Source of the DNA: Datnioides undecimradiatus
Lineage: Eukaryota; Chordata; Actinopteri; Lobotiformes; Datnioididae
Length of the DNA: 64,000 bases
Reading direction: 5' to 3'
Assembly: GCA_008933995.1 (NCBI GenBank)
Contig: WARS01000043.1
Location: forward strand, 4,849,501 to 4,913,500
The position numbers and the translations under genes are program-made. A model generated the notes under the pieces. That model worked only from the letters and a program-made list of their open reading frames with translations, was not told the origin of the DNA and did not search any database. Shown here piece after piece: positions 1 through 12,400 of the stretch (position 1 is its first letter; the number at the start of each line of letters is the position of its first letter).

Positions 1-3000
1 TTTCCTGTCATCTCTCTACTGTTGTTTGTCTTATAAAGCCCCAAAACTAGAGTCTGCAGAGGGAGGAGCTCAGGATGGACAAAATGTTGGACTGTGACGC
101 ATGTTAGTCTCTTTTAAACATTTTAACATTTGCACCGTGTAGCGTCTGTAGAATAGCGGCCCCATCAGTGTTTTGATGGTGTGAGCGTCTCTGTCGTTGC
201 ACAGCTCTCTCTGCAGCCAGGTACGATCTCCTCCTGTGTTCACGTCTCCATTTACACTAAATGAACAACTTTTTCTCCGCCCTGACACCAACTCCTGCCG
301 TAGCTACATGTTTGCACAAAGCAACACATTCAAACCTTAGTTTCATGTGACCTCTTCAGTGAGCGTCCTTCTTTCTTCTCTCTGGTATCCAAAGTGCTGT
401 TGATCGCTGCTTTGTGGAAATGTTTAGACAAACGTGGTGTGTCCTGACCTGTTGGCAGCTGAGGGAAACAGACAGTGATCTGATTGTCTTTGTGGCCAAA
501 GCCGTGACCTTTCTCTTCCTGTGATGATGTCATTATTGTGCCTAAACCTAACCAAACCACGGCGGGGTAAGATCACGACATGCTTTTATTTGTGTAACGG
601 TTATTGAAAGCACATATTGTCCTGCTGTTTTCAAACAGCCACCTGCAGTTTGTTTCCTTTGCGCGCACTTTCATCGCTTTAATCGGATGCCATCATGCAG
701 GAGTACGTGTCCCGTGGCCACTATTCATCTGATGTGTGCTGCCGTTGCATAACATGGAAATATTGACGGGAAAACTGTGTTTTCGTGGCTCGGAGTTAAG
801 CCGGGACACTCAACTGTAACCTGTCAGTGAAACCCTTGTCTGCTCTCCACATCTGTTTCAGCCCCAATAAAATCAGGAGAGTGTGCTGTTAAACACTCAG
901 TTTAACGTTTCGTGTTTTGTTTTTTCCTTTCTGCAGACTGGTGAGTCACGGAGCTGGCACTGACATTTACGGCATGATTCAGGTGGAGAGAGAGCCAGAT
1001 AGAGAAATCTAAAGTTAATTGAGTTTAGTCTCATCCCACATGATGAGATGTCCTGGTGATGGTGACTAAGGCGCACGTAGACAGACATAACAGGCATTAT
1101 TGTTGTCTGGGTTTGAGGATTTATGTGTTTAGTTGTTCTTTTCAGACGTTGTATGTTTGTTCATAACTTTATTTTTACATTTTCTGTGCTGTGTGCCTCT
1201 GTGTGCAAACCTTACATGCTTTGATTAATCTTATTAACACGGGATTGATAGTTGCAAATCTGTGCAGCTGTTTGGGTGGAAATGCTTTGCTTGTTTGAGT
1301 GTGTGTGTCCGGGTCTGTGTGTGTGTGTTTGTGTACTTCACTGCGTGCACATGACTGTCAGTTTGCTGGCACTGCAGAAACATGTCATGTGTGTCCAGCA
1401 AATCCGAGTAATTCTACTGTCTGACTCACTTAACACACATCAGTCAGTAGGTTGTGTTGTCATCCGTGAGAGGAGAGACAGGGACGCCGGCGGAGTGACA
1501 GCTGCATAAAACCGTCTGACTCGCTGGTTTCTCTGTCAGGCTGGTTTGAAAATGAGAGTCAGCTGGATTATAACTGCTCCAACTGTAGGTGCAATTGCAA
1601 TTTCATAATGATCCATAATGATGCAGGAAGTGGTCCAAGGTGTGGAGGTCAAAGTGGGGCTGAGCATCTTACTAGTTAACCTGGTTCGGTCCAGGGAACA
1701 AATCAGGCTGCTGGTCTGCAGGGCCAACCTGAACAGGGCCAAGCACAGCCACAACCTGAGGACTGAGGAGACTCACTCCTGACTTGCAATGCACATGGCA
1801 AAGCATCCAGTAACTCACTGATTACAAACCAAAACCACCACCGACATATCAGTGACCTATCCTCACTCACCCGTTCTTCATATAAACTACTCTTTCTTGC
1901 CCGTTGACTGAACTTTCTACCAAAGTTATGTGAGTTATGTGAACACAGTTTTTGAGATATCTTGTAAATTAACAAGCAAACAAGGAGCGAAGTCATAATC
2001 ATCACTGTGGAGCTGAAAACTACACAAACAACCTCCTTTTTAACACGAGCGTCTTGACAAGCTGAAAATAAGATTTCAGCTTCTCTGAAGCGTCAGAGTC
2101 GTTGGGTTGAATGTTAATTAGCGGAATCTCAGCGATAAAAGGCGTCTGGGAATCAGCGCTCTTACAATTTACATGATTATTCAAAGCAGCATGAAACAAC
2201 TAACCAGGCCCGACAATATCTGTTGACCAGAGAAGAAAACTCTGGTCACAGCAGCCAGATAATAACCGACATGGTAAATCTGCAGACAAACAGCAGAGCA
2301 CATCTGGAACTGCTGTCGGTCCTCAGAGTTTTCATGCAGACAGCAATTGTTTTTGTTACCAATAATGCCGAGAAGCAGACTCAGTTACTAACCAGGCTCG
2401 AGCTCAGGAGATGTTTTCCTGTATCTGGGGATTACCTGAAGACAGTACTACACCCGCGATAATGATATAAACAAACTCTTGCCTCTTCGGATTACTGGAA
2501 AGTTACAAAAGTCAGTCTTCCTGAAGGTGAATAAGACCTGTAGCATGCCTTCTGTGACGTAACCCGTGCTTCATCTGGGCCAGTATGCCACAGTACCACC
2601 ACTTGAGGAGCTCAGGGTGCAGTTAGCTAGGTGCCTGGTACAATAGGTGTTTTTCATGCTCAAACAAGCCCACATTTAGAGGTAGATAACAGTGTGTGGT
2701 CTCATTCAGTGGGAACACTGCTGGATAAGAGTTTAGATTTCTGCTTATACCTTTGAAATCCTTGGTCCTTAAGTGGTCTGGACAGAGCTCTGCAGGTATC
2801 CGGATAAATGTTTTCATAGTGTTTACACATAAATCACAATTAGTATTCAGTGTGATAAATCAGCAATTTGCACAGCTTGTGTGTGATTCGTGCCCCCAAA
2901 ATGCAGCATATGCATACTGCAGGGCAGGAAACCAGCATGGTTACTCCTCTGTCCAATTTTGATCTATAAAAGCTTTGTCAGTGCAGGGTTCTGGGTGTCT

Positions 3001-3030
3001 GGAGCCTGTTCTAGCTCCCATCAGATAAGT
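1..3030. other. Upstream flank with no recognised gene
   Basis: No open reading frame here is long or recognisable; the longest are about 100 codons or less and show no domain. There is an AATAAA hexamer at about 866-871 and a short TG-rich patch near 1300-1330. I see no convincing exon flanked by good splice sites. It could be the 3' flank of a neighbouring gene or plain intergenic DNA. Confidence 0.5.
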
Positions 3031-3165
3031 GTTAGGGTAAATGGTAAATGGCCTGTACTTATATAGCATTTTGCTAGTTGTCTGACCACTCAAAGCGCTT
3101 TACACTACAAGTCAGCCACAAGTAACCCATTCACACAGAGATGTGTGAATGGGTTAGTTTCAAAA
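3031..3165. repeat. Dispersed fish repeat (SINE/MITE-like) with terminal hairpin
   Basis: The stretch carries a wording common in many fish genomes: aaatggcctgtacttatata, then ccactcaaagcgctttaca, then cccattcacac. It ends in a hairpin with perfect 13-bp arms (3124-3136 and 3143-3155) around a 6-nt loop. Family assignment is from memory of the motif, not from a search. Confidence 0.5.
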
Positions 3166-3423
3166 TAATCAGTGTTTTTTTAATCTTTTTTAATCTAAAT
3201 GTATACATATGAATAAATAAAACTGCACAAAAAGAATTTAATTGAACATCCTATGTTAATTCCATCAAAAGATCATGCACTCCTATAACATACACCTATT
3301 ATCTTTGTAATTTGTAAAATAAAACGTATTGATTTTGGTGCGTTTCGATTCAACTTTACTGTTTCCTAATGAATCACAGAAACAGTGGTCGCGTTACTTG
3401 TGTTTCCTATATTCTGCCTTCTG

Positions 3424-3805
3424 CCGCCATCCAGTGGATAACAACTGAACTCAAAGTGCTCGCTGATTGGCTTAATTTGCGATGTGCTTGTCTCTGATTG
3501 GCTGGTTAAAGTTTTGCCGTCTACAAAACGCTTCCGTGCGGAAACACATTCATTAACGTTTCCTGCGTACGGTTACAGTTGAAGTTTGTCATTTTAACAA
3601 AATTTTCTGCCCAGTCAAGTTTTTTGTTTTTCCTTTAAATGTGAAATTAGATGTAAACGAGTGAACGATAACCGTTTGAAGACACGTGGGAATAAACTCT
3701 TGTAGTTTCTTTCCGGAGGATAATAGAGAAAGGACCAGCTCGATTTATGGAGTTTCGAAGAACATTTTTGTTGTGAGAGTTTCTCTCCGAAGCTTTTTGA
3801 ACAAA
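3424..3805 (+). promoter_or_regulatory. lman2: Putative lman2 promoter and 5' UTR
   Basis: Two inverted CCAAT boxes (ATTGG at 3466-3470 and 3497-3501, 31 bp apart, both within gattggc) resemble paired NF-Y sites. A GCCGCCAT motif resembling a YY1 site lies at about 3423-3431. There is no TATA box in a suitable place. This fits a TATA-less housekeeping promoter, as expected for a ubiquitous secretory-pathway gene. The transcription start is not defined; it is inferred to lie somewhere between about 3500 and 3750. Confidence 0.45.
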
Positions 3806-6800
3806 ATGGGGAACTTTAAGGTGTTTCTGAGCACAACAGTGGTCTTCCTAATATTCGAGTTGTGTTTGGTGTGCTGTGACATAACGGACGGAAACACGGA
3901 ACATCTGAAGAGAGAGCACTCGTTAACGAAACCGTACCAAGGTAAGACGGCTCCGTTAGCCTGTTAGCTAATATGATGTGCCGTCCACTCCTGCTTCTGC
4001 CACTGCGTTTTATAAGTTGTTTACCCACATTTCAACCTTTCTGACTTCATAATGTAGTTAGCAGTTTTAGTATGGCTCACTCTATTGAACTAATTATGTA
4101 TTTAGCAGTTATATGCGTCATAAAATTCATTATAGGAGCAATTCGGGCTAAAAAGTTAGTAAGACTGAAACACAGAAGCGTCTGCGGTACAAAATAATAC
4201 TTCATTCCAAATATTGGACCTGTGTACATGTCTTGTAGAAATCAACACTCTGCTCGGCTAAAATGAAAGATTGAGCTTCACATATCGAAGACATGCAATG
4301 TTTTGGGGGGGGTTTGTGAATTTGCATGTCTCAGTTTATTAAAACTGATGCTCACTGAATAACTAAGCAATAACTAACTGTTTTGCATTTCGTCATGCTT
4401 AGTAACATACACGGTTCTGCTTTTCAGGGCATCAGCTGAATTTCCTCATAAACTATTAGTAGGTAGGAAGCTGCTGGCAACTGGTTTATTTTTAACTGCT
4501 GCTAGTTAAAGCGTTTCATGTTGTGTTTATCACTGGCTGCGGTAAATGGCTCGGAGAAGATATTTGTAACAAAACAAATATCTGAAACTGAACCAGACGC
4601 AGCTCTGACAGAAGAAGATGGTGTGAACAAAGGTCATCACTGCACTCAGTTTACATGTTTGCCACGTGTGCCTGAAGCCATTATAGTTAAGTAGGTTGAG
4701 GACTGCACCCTGCAAGACTTTCATGTGTATGAGTTAAATTATCTTTACTTCATGACGACAAGATGTGCAACATCGCACCAACACGCTGAACAAGCCTTCA
4801 GGATGTAGAAGTGTTTGTACAGGGCGTGTGCAAAAAAGTGCAGGTAAAGGAAAACATCAGGTGTGTGTCGGTGCTCATTCTTCAACCGAAATGTTGAGCA
4901 ACCCTCCTGTTCTACGTGTTTTACAAGGCGCGCCTCTGTCATCGCATGAGGCCGCCTGAAACGAAACGGAAAGCTTTAAAATCAAAATTGTCTGATAATT
5001 ATTTAGATAGACAATCAGCAGCACACAGTGTAAATAGGTATATTGGACACTTTGTATAGTTCTGTAGCTGATCAGTTGTTTTTTTTTGTTGTTTTTTTTT
5101 TTTTAAAAAGCAAGACTGACCTCTATTAATGAAGTTTCTTACAAAAAACAAATGAAATCATCTTTCCATCACTCATTGGCAGGTCTGTAATGACTGAGCA
5201 TGTCCCCTCCGGTCTTCTGTTTGTCCTGCAGGTGTTGGCAGCAGCTCTAGCAGTCAGTGGGACTTTTGGGGAAGCACGTTGGTGACGAGCTCTTATGTCC
5301 GACTCACCCCAGATGAGAGAAGCAAGCAGGGATCCATCTGGAATACAGTGGTGAGGAAGGACTGGGTCTCCAGTCTGACTCAGACGTGTTGTAAATACAA
5401 CGTTGTCTCTGCAGTTTCAGCTCCAGTTTTCCACCTGGTTAATCTAAAGCCATGTATCTGCAGCCTCATACATATCCTCGTACATGACTGATGCTTTGTT
5501 TTTATGTGGAGAAAGTCATTTTTACATTCTATAAATGTTCGTTAGCCATTTATTTCATGATGCTGCCATAGGAAGCTAATAACGTCTCTGTTTCTGGTCT
5601 GTAGCCGTGTTACCTGAAGGACTGGGAGATGCATGTGCAGTTTAAAGTTCATGGGTCAGGAAAGAAGAATCTCCATGGCGACGGCATCGCTATCTGGTAC
5701 ACAAAGGACAGACTGCATCCGGGTAACGTTGGCTGTTTCAGCCTCATCTTCCTTCAATGCTGAGTTATGACGTTTGACGAAGAAACTCACCCAGCTCGCT
5801 CTCACTTCATGTTATGTTGGTCTTTCCTGCATCAACATGTGAAGTTTGGATTTACCCAAAATGCAATGCTCGCCTGTGACCTGCAGTTCATCATCTAACC
5901 AGTTCACTGTGGCTGCTGCCTTTTCCCTGTCCAATACCTAATAATATTGCAAATGCATCACAATGAAAGCCTCCAGTAGCACAAACCTTACATATGATGT
6001 CCTGCAGCAAAGCAACATATATCACAAAGCTGTGATGCTGCTGTCTGTCTGATGAAGAAGTCCTAGAAGTCTGCTGCAGCTGACGTTGCTCATCAGTTTA
6101 AATCTTCTGACTTTGTGCATTTGTGGCTTTTTGCTTCTCAGTTCCTGTTTTTAAATGAGCGAAAGTGATTTTAAAAAACAGTTTCTACAGTTCCAAACAT
6201 CACATCATAAAACAGGAAAAATGTGTCACTGTTATTTTAAAAATGTCTAAAAGTTTGAATAAAGCGCTACAACTCATACAGAGAAACATAAATCCGAAGG
6301 TGTGTGTTTGCCCCGTCATGCTGAAATGCTTAGTGAGCACTCAACACGTTCACGGCTTCACTGAGCTTTTAATCCATTTATTTATTCAGTCGTTCCATCT
6401 TGTCTGGATGTTTTTCACCATCTCAGCTCGTTGTCACGGCTGCTGACCACAGACAGACGTCCTGAGTTGTCCGCTCATGTCTCACCTCATCTCTGCCTCC
6501 ATCCTAGGCCCTGTGTTTGGAAACCAAGATCAGTTTCATGGCCTGGCTATTTTTTTGGATACCTTCCGCAATGACCTCCATGGAATGGATGTAAGTGTGT
6601 GGTGTGTGTGTGTGTGCGTGCGGCTCGAGGCGATTGACCGGCTTGTTTCTCCGCAGGGCCTGTGTTTTCCAACAATGCTCTCTTCCACGGGCTGGCCGTG
6701 TTTATAGATACTTACTCTAACGATGATGCGACGGATGTGAGTGGTGGCTCAGGTTTTCCTCGTCTGCATGCTGTCCACACGCAGAACTGTTTCTCTGTTG

Positions 6801-8535
6801 TGTGTCTTTAGTTTGAAGTGGCATGTTGTTAGACCTTTGCAAGCATGTTGACACTGAAAACACCAGTAAACGAATATGACCATATTTTCACGTTTGTTTC
6901 TAATAAAGCGAACGTAATCGCACCAGTTGTTGAGCTTGATGCTGTTTAAACATTGTTAAGTGTCTTAAAGCTGGTTGTGGTTATTGAGTCAGAAGCTGTC
7001 TTGTGAATTGTGCTACGTTCACATTGCATTCACCAAACCAGGGCCTGAGGTATCCAGATTACTTCGGCCAGTTCAGCTGCATTGTTCTCTATTGGGAAAC
7101 ACATCCAGTATCACTTCCTCTAACACGTCGGCAGTGTGAACATAGCTTAGAGCTGATATGCATCATTTGGGCTTGTCGTATTTTATTTTCTGTGTTTATT
7201 TGTCTTCAGCCGTGTGTAAACGTCTGTTTTTGTCAGATTTATCTGTTGATCCTTTCCCGTCTGTCCTCAGCGTTCCTTCCCGTACATTTCGGCCATGGTG
7301 AACAACGGCTCAGTGAGTTACGACCACGGCAAAGACGGACGATCATCGGAGCTGGGAGGCTGCTCGGCTGAGATCAGGAACAGAGAGCATGACACGTACC
7401 TCGCCATTCGCTACTCCAAAGGAAGACTCACTGTACGTGGAGAAACTCCTTCGTGTTAATTCAGCGACACACTGCGTCACACATTTAGTCCATGTAATAT
7501 TGCTCTTCAAGCTGTTCACGCTTTCTTAAGTGCTGTGTTGTATCACTTGCATCCATCGTGTTCGTGCTGCAGGTGATGGTTGATGTGGACGACAAGAATG
7601 AGTGGAAGGAGTGCATCGACATCGGAGGAGTTCGTCTTCCCACCGGATATTTCTTTGGTGCCTCAGCAGCTACAGGAGATCTGTCTGGTAGGTTTGCACT
7701 TTAAAAAGCTGCACACTTAACCAAACAGCGTACATAAAGAGTCATAATGTATATGCTACATGCTATAGCTCAGCAGTCAGCGTGCCCCCACTTTAAACTT
7801 GAGTGTTGTTTTCCAGATAACCATGACATCATCTCTATGAAGCTCTACCAGCTGATGGTGGAACACACACCCGAGGAGGAGAACCTGGACTGGACCAAGA
7901 TCGAGCCCAGTGTCAACCTCCTCAAGTCCCCGAAAGGTAGATGACAGTTACAGGCAACTTGACTTAGAGTCAGGTTTCTCTGTTTTCTTCGTCTGCTGTG
8001 ATAATCTCAGGTTTCATGGTGAAACATGTGGCACCTGCAGTGGAGAAGTCACTTCCTGTCAACTCTAACTGGAATAACTACCGTCAGTTACTCTTCAGTT
8101 GTGATGCCCAGGTGTTTCCTGCCTGCAGCTGGTTTTCACTCTGACTAAACGGCGCCTACAGAGCTTAAAGTGCTTTCAAAGGGTTGATGGCAAAACATAC
8201 ATGCCCAACACCGTATGAGCTTCCTGTGGCTTTAAAGGAATATTCACCCAAAATATATCTTTAAAATCTGTAATATAAAGTTTCCTTGGGCCTACTTTGA
8301 CAAATAAAAGAGACAGAAAGTTTGAGGCAAACTGAGCACGAACGTGACCCCGGACTCTTCTTCTTTGTTCACAGACAACATCGACGATCCAACCGGAAAC
8401 TTCCGAGGCACGCCCCTCACCGGCTGGAAGGTCTTCCTGCTCTTGCTGTGTGCTCTGCTGGGAATCGTAGTGTGCGCCGTGGTGGGAGCTGTAGTTTTCC
8501 AGAAGAGACAGGAGAGGAACAAGAGGTTTTACTGA
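3806..8535 (+). CDS. lman2: lman2: VIP36, L-type lectin cargo receptor (8 coding exons)
   Basis: Type I membrane lectin cycling between ER, ERGIC and cis-Golgi, binding high-mannose N-glycans on cargo. Coding exons: 3806-3941, 5232-5350, 5605-5722, one of 6508-6590 or 6657-6736, 7271-7432, 7573-7687, 7817-7936, 8375-8535. All introns are GT-AG and phases join, giving 337 residues (336 with the second exon 4), against about 356 in human. The ATG at 3806 has A at -3 and G at +4 and begins a signal peptide (residues 1 to about 24). Using the exon 4a numbering, residues matching the known VIP36 glycan and Ca2+ sites are S76, D111, D142, F144, N146, H171, D174 and G241-D242-L243; C183 and C220 match the family disulfide, and N164 is an N-glycosylation sequon. 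A transmembrane helix (about 303-326) precedes a short cytosolic tail ending KRFY, the VIP36/VIPL trafficking signal. The tail QKRQERNKRFY and the luminal sequence favour lman2 over lman2l. Confidence 0.95.
6508..6590 (+). CDS. lman2: lman2 alternative exon 4a
   Basis: 83 nt between atcctag and gtaagt, entering in phase 1 and leaving in phase 0; it encodes residues 125-152. It starts GPVFGNQDQFHGLAIF and carries the Ca2+/mannose loop LDTFRND, followed by LHGMD. Compared with mammalian VIP36 the first half is the closer match of the two copies, but the segment after the loop is one residue longer and has F instead of Y in the DT(F/Y)xN core. Confidence 0.9.
6657..6736 (+). CDS. lman2: lman2 alternative exon 4b (tandem duplicate of 4a)
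   Basis: 80 nt between ctccgcag and gtgagt, with the same entry and exit phases as 4a. It encodes GPVFSNNALFHGLAVF, then IDTYSND, then DATD. The metal-binding core is kept, and the loop length and the Y match mammalian VIP36 better than 4a does. Only 66 bp separate it from 4a. Because 83 and 80 are both 2 modulo 3, a transcript with both copies, or with neither, loses the reading frame. Confidence 0.85.
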
Positions 8536-9115
8536 GAGTAGAGAGAAGAGCGGGGAAGCGTTCTCTGAGAGGTGTTTGCTGTGGAATGAACTGTGTCCAG
8601 ACGACAGATTGAGCACATCCAATGTGAATTTTTTTCTAAAGATTGTACAAATGTTTATATCTCTGAAGCACTGCGACGGAAGTGAATTATGGTAACTCGT
8701 GATGTCGGTAAAAAGGTGTGGAGCTAGTGGCGACTGGTTTGACTGACCCTGATCAATGCTGTTTTTGTTCTGCGTGTCTCCGTGTTCATGAACTGCAGGG
8801 TTAGAGTAGACTAGCGGATCCATTTACACCTGGTACTAAAATGGGACCTGGCTCTGGATACGAAACGATCCCAAGTTGTGTTTACACGCTACTTTTAAAG
8901 GGTTCTCTTTATCCCTGACTGATATTTGATCTCAGGGTGTGAGAGACTTAATTTGAGTTGGCAGCAAATCAGCCCCAGACTTCATTTAAAAACCCCAGAG
9001 TTTAGTGAAGTGTTGTGTTCAGGGAACTTTGTGAAACTCTATCTATGACGGTTTCCTAATTATTTGTCCCTACTTGTAAATTCAGCAAATATTAAACATT
9101 GCTGTGTCCAAGTGT
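8536..9115 (+). other. lman2: lman2 3' UTR (end estimated)
   Basis: After the TGA at 8533-8535 there is no AATAAA nearby. The first good hexamer is ATTAAA at 9091-9096, followed within about 20 nt by a GT-rich stretch (gtgtccaagtgtgttg), a plausible polyadenylation site. An AGTAAA variant lies at about 9208. The true end could be elsewhere. Confidence 0.4.
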
Positions 9116-9480
9116 GTTGCACCACCAGCATGTAGTTGACTCTGATTGGATAAGTTACATGCCTCGTTAACAGCAGGTCAGCTGCTCAGTGCAACACACC
9201 ATCACTCAGTAAAGACGTATCTTCATCAATGAGATGCGTGTCTCTTTCAGTTTACTTGCTTGCTGTCTGTCTGAAGCTGAACAACCTGTAGTTTAAACAT
9301 CTGTATCAGTGTTACATTGTGTACATGTTGTGTTTACACGTCAGATCCAAACGCAATGCGAGGGGACGACCCCCAGATGTGGTCGGGCAGATGTGAACAC
9401 CACTTTTTAACCACTTACGTTTGTAAATGTGTTTTTCCTTAACATCCAGATCCAGGTCCCGTTTTAATCCCAGGTGTAAA
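8823..9480. mobile_element. Non-autonomous DNA transposon (MITE) with 37-bp terminal inverted repeats
   Basis: Positions 8823-8859 begin tttacacctgg; the reverse complement of 9444-9480 begins identically, and the two 37-nt ends differ at only 4 positions. The element is about 658 bp, has no coding capacity, and lies just after the lman2 stop codon, partly inside the inferred 3' UTR. I could not identify a clear target-site duplication, so the superfamily is not assigned; similar TTTACACCTGG ends are familiar from fish MITEs. Confidence 0.8.
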
Positions 9481-9483
9481 CAA

Positions 9484-12400
9484 AGTCTCGCTGTCCTTTT
9501 GAACGCTGAGTTTTTCATTTTCTTGACAGGCCGTGTTTTGTTAACACCTGCTCGTTGGTTAAACAGGTGATTTCAGCCCTTTCCAGCTTGTCTCTGCTGC
9601 AGATGTGAGGCTACATAACGGTGAACTTTGGACAGTCAATGGTGATTTTCAGATTTTAATTTTTTTTGGTCTTCCAAAACATTTTACATTAATATTTATT
9701 GGAAGAGGAAAGTGGCTCAGAAAACACTGAGGAGTAAATTTGGCCACCACAGCGACCATTCAAACAAAAGTCTCATCCTGAGCTTTCACCCTCTGTGTTA
9801 CTGCCGCTCTCATTCTGACGTTTATAATATCAGGTTGTGCTTATCCACGTTTTTAAAGAATAATTGAAACCATTCGTCGCAGGCAGATGGCGCCGTCTCT
9901 TCAGGGTTTTTCTTGTCATTGGATGTTTTGGGGTTTTTTTTTTGTTTATCTTGTTTTGTTTTGCTCAGCCATGTTTCCTACTTCTGTTCATGTTCCCCAA
10001 CCCGTTTTCTGTTTATTCCAAACTGTTGCTGACTATGAATATGTGATCCATCCCTTTGGTCCTCAGTTTATCCTTCAGTCTGGACAGTGACAGATTTAAA
10101 AAACAGAGTCACTGGTTTCCCAAGTTGTGCCGTGTTTAAATTGGTTTTGTCATGCTCACAAATTGACACCCAGGAATATCAGAAAGTTTTCATATTTACT
10201 GAAGTGAAATCAGAGAATTCAGTGATTCATTTATATTATCAAAGAGATAAATAGCATACACATTTTATGTTGTTTGACTTATTGACTAATCATATTTTGA
10301 TTCCAGCTTCACAGCTCACCTGTACTTGTATCATAAACCCCAAACTGTTCAGGGGAAAAAGCAGCGCAGTGACTGCTTCACACAGTAAATGCCATTAAAC
10401 TTAATGAGTGTGGTTGCTGTTTAGGCTGTTGTTTGCCAGATAAACAAGATACAAAGTTAAACAAAGACATATCACACACCACAAGGCTGAATAATGTGAA
10501 GATTGACAAACAATGTCAGAAGTTATTGAGTATTAACTTTGCAGGCAAGGTGTGACTGTACATCGCTGACACAAACTAACATTTTATCCGCCCTTTAATC
10601 TGTTACTACTTCACAGAACCTCTCCATAGTTTAAAACGACAGGTAAAGTCCCTCAAAAGAGATGAGTGCACAAGTTATGGTTTTTGAAAACTGAATCACC
10701 TCAATCCTTCGCTGAAAATATGCTGTGTTTTAAGTGTTTTGGTTTTTTTCTGTTTCCTGCAGCGTCTTTTTGGGGGTTTTATCCAGAATATGCCTTTGTT
10801 GTTTTTCTAAGTGTTTGTTCTCAGTTAATAATGTTAATGATTATAATTGTTGTTAAACACTTAACTCAAGCAAATTCTTAAGCATAATGAATATTGGAAT
10901 CATCAACTGCTACATAAAACAACTGTGATCAATAAATACATGCAGTGTTAAATATGATCCTCTTTCACATTGGCAGAAAAGGAGTTTTTAATGCCGTTAA
11001 GCCCATGAACAGATTGTTTGAAGGCACATTTACACTGGCAGCCCCGTCCTTCATTTCTTTCAATATCATGTTCTGTTATTGTTGGTTTTATTTCAGCCTC
11101 CATTTCCATAATGCTCCTGCTCCTGCTGGCTTCTGTCTCATTATATTGATGAACAACATTAAGTATTGATGACACAATTTTTTTTGTTTTCCTTTTGGCT
11201 TTTTTAGCTTGAGTCAGTGTTTCCATCATCTCCTTTGGGCTTTTCTGTTGTATTTGTTTCTGCCACAACAATCAGTCTTGCAATGAGACTTGAAACAGCT
11301 CCTCTGATCATTATTAAACAGGAAAAAAAACATTTGATGAATAGTTGTGGTGTATTGACAAGCTTTAACCACCCGTTGACATCAAGATATAATTAATTTT
11401 TCACCTTTTCAGATTGCTTCTTGGTTGTGTTGTGTTCCTAATTGACAATATATGCCAAAGATTTCCTTGTATTTGTCTTTCAAACTATTGAACTATTATA
11501 TACTGAACTATCAGCTATAACAGATATACGTGTCATATAGTGTCACAATCAAACCTCGCAATTTATAAATATATAATATGACATAACATATTTATGGATT
11601 AAACGTATAATAATATGTAAACAGAACTTTAATGTTTTAGATGTTGGTTAAGTAGGCTTAATCAGTGAAAATTATCATGATTTTTGTGTAAAATCGTCTG
11701 CACAGTATCTTGTTATATGACAGGTAGCTGAGAACAAATCAAACATGTAATACAATGGATTATAAATTTGGCATAAAGTTTGACAAAAATACTCCATTTT
11801 GGATAAATTGTATTAATCTAGAATAATTGGGTACAATATATTTTCAGTAATGGTGGAAAGTAGATAAGTATTTACAACCAACACATGGAGTTAACAAGGG
11901 TTACCCATCTAGCTAGCTACAAGCTAGATAGCTAATGCTAATGTAGAGGTCAGCAACTGCTAGCGTTAGCTATCTTGCTATCTTATGCTAGTAAAACAGT
12001 TGAAATTTTAGGTAATTGATGGTCACTCGTAATAAAATCGTGTGAAACTGCTTTTTTATACTTCTGTCTAAAATTAAGAATAGTCATGATAATTGTTACT
12101 AACATGAAAATGGACCAAAAAGGTTCGAAAATTAAGCTGCAACAGTTTTCAGAAGTTGATCTGCCGCCATCTTTAGTGTAACCTTGGCTTTTGCTGTTGA
12201 AGAAAGGAATGGCGCGCGCGCTAACAGTTACGGGCCGATGCCCCGCCCACTGTTCCGCTAGCTTAACACCCAATGCTACTTCAATCTGGTGGTTAGCAAT
12301 TTATTTGCCGGTTGTTTTGACAGCAGTCTGATGTTTAGCTTCAGAAAAAGCCTCATGAAGGAAATAAACAGCTCGGAGTTTTTGTTTTTTAACACCCTGT

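Noticed and set aside
3686..3805. In-frame upstream extension of lman2
   Set aside because: The extension lacks an ATG (it would begin at GTG) and would bury the signal peptide; the ATG at 3806 has a good context and fits the family.
8176..8823. 215-codon minus-strand open frame
   Set aside because: It lies antisense to lman2 exon 8 and its flanks, has no recognisable domain, and is explained as a shadow of the true gene.
10948..11271. Lys/Glu-rich 107-codon minus-strand frame
   Set aside because: Coil-like composition but no homology I recognise, no splice sites supporting it and no conserved motif; probably chance in AT-rich DNA.
12121..12134. ggttcgaaa resembling a tRNA B box
   Set aside because: No matching A box, acceptor stem or cloverleaf could be drawn around it.
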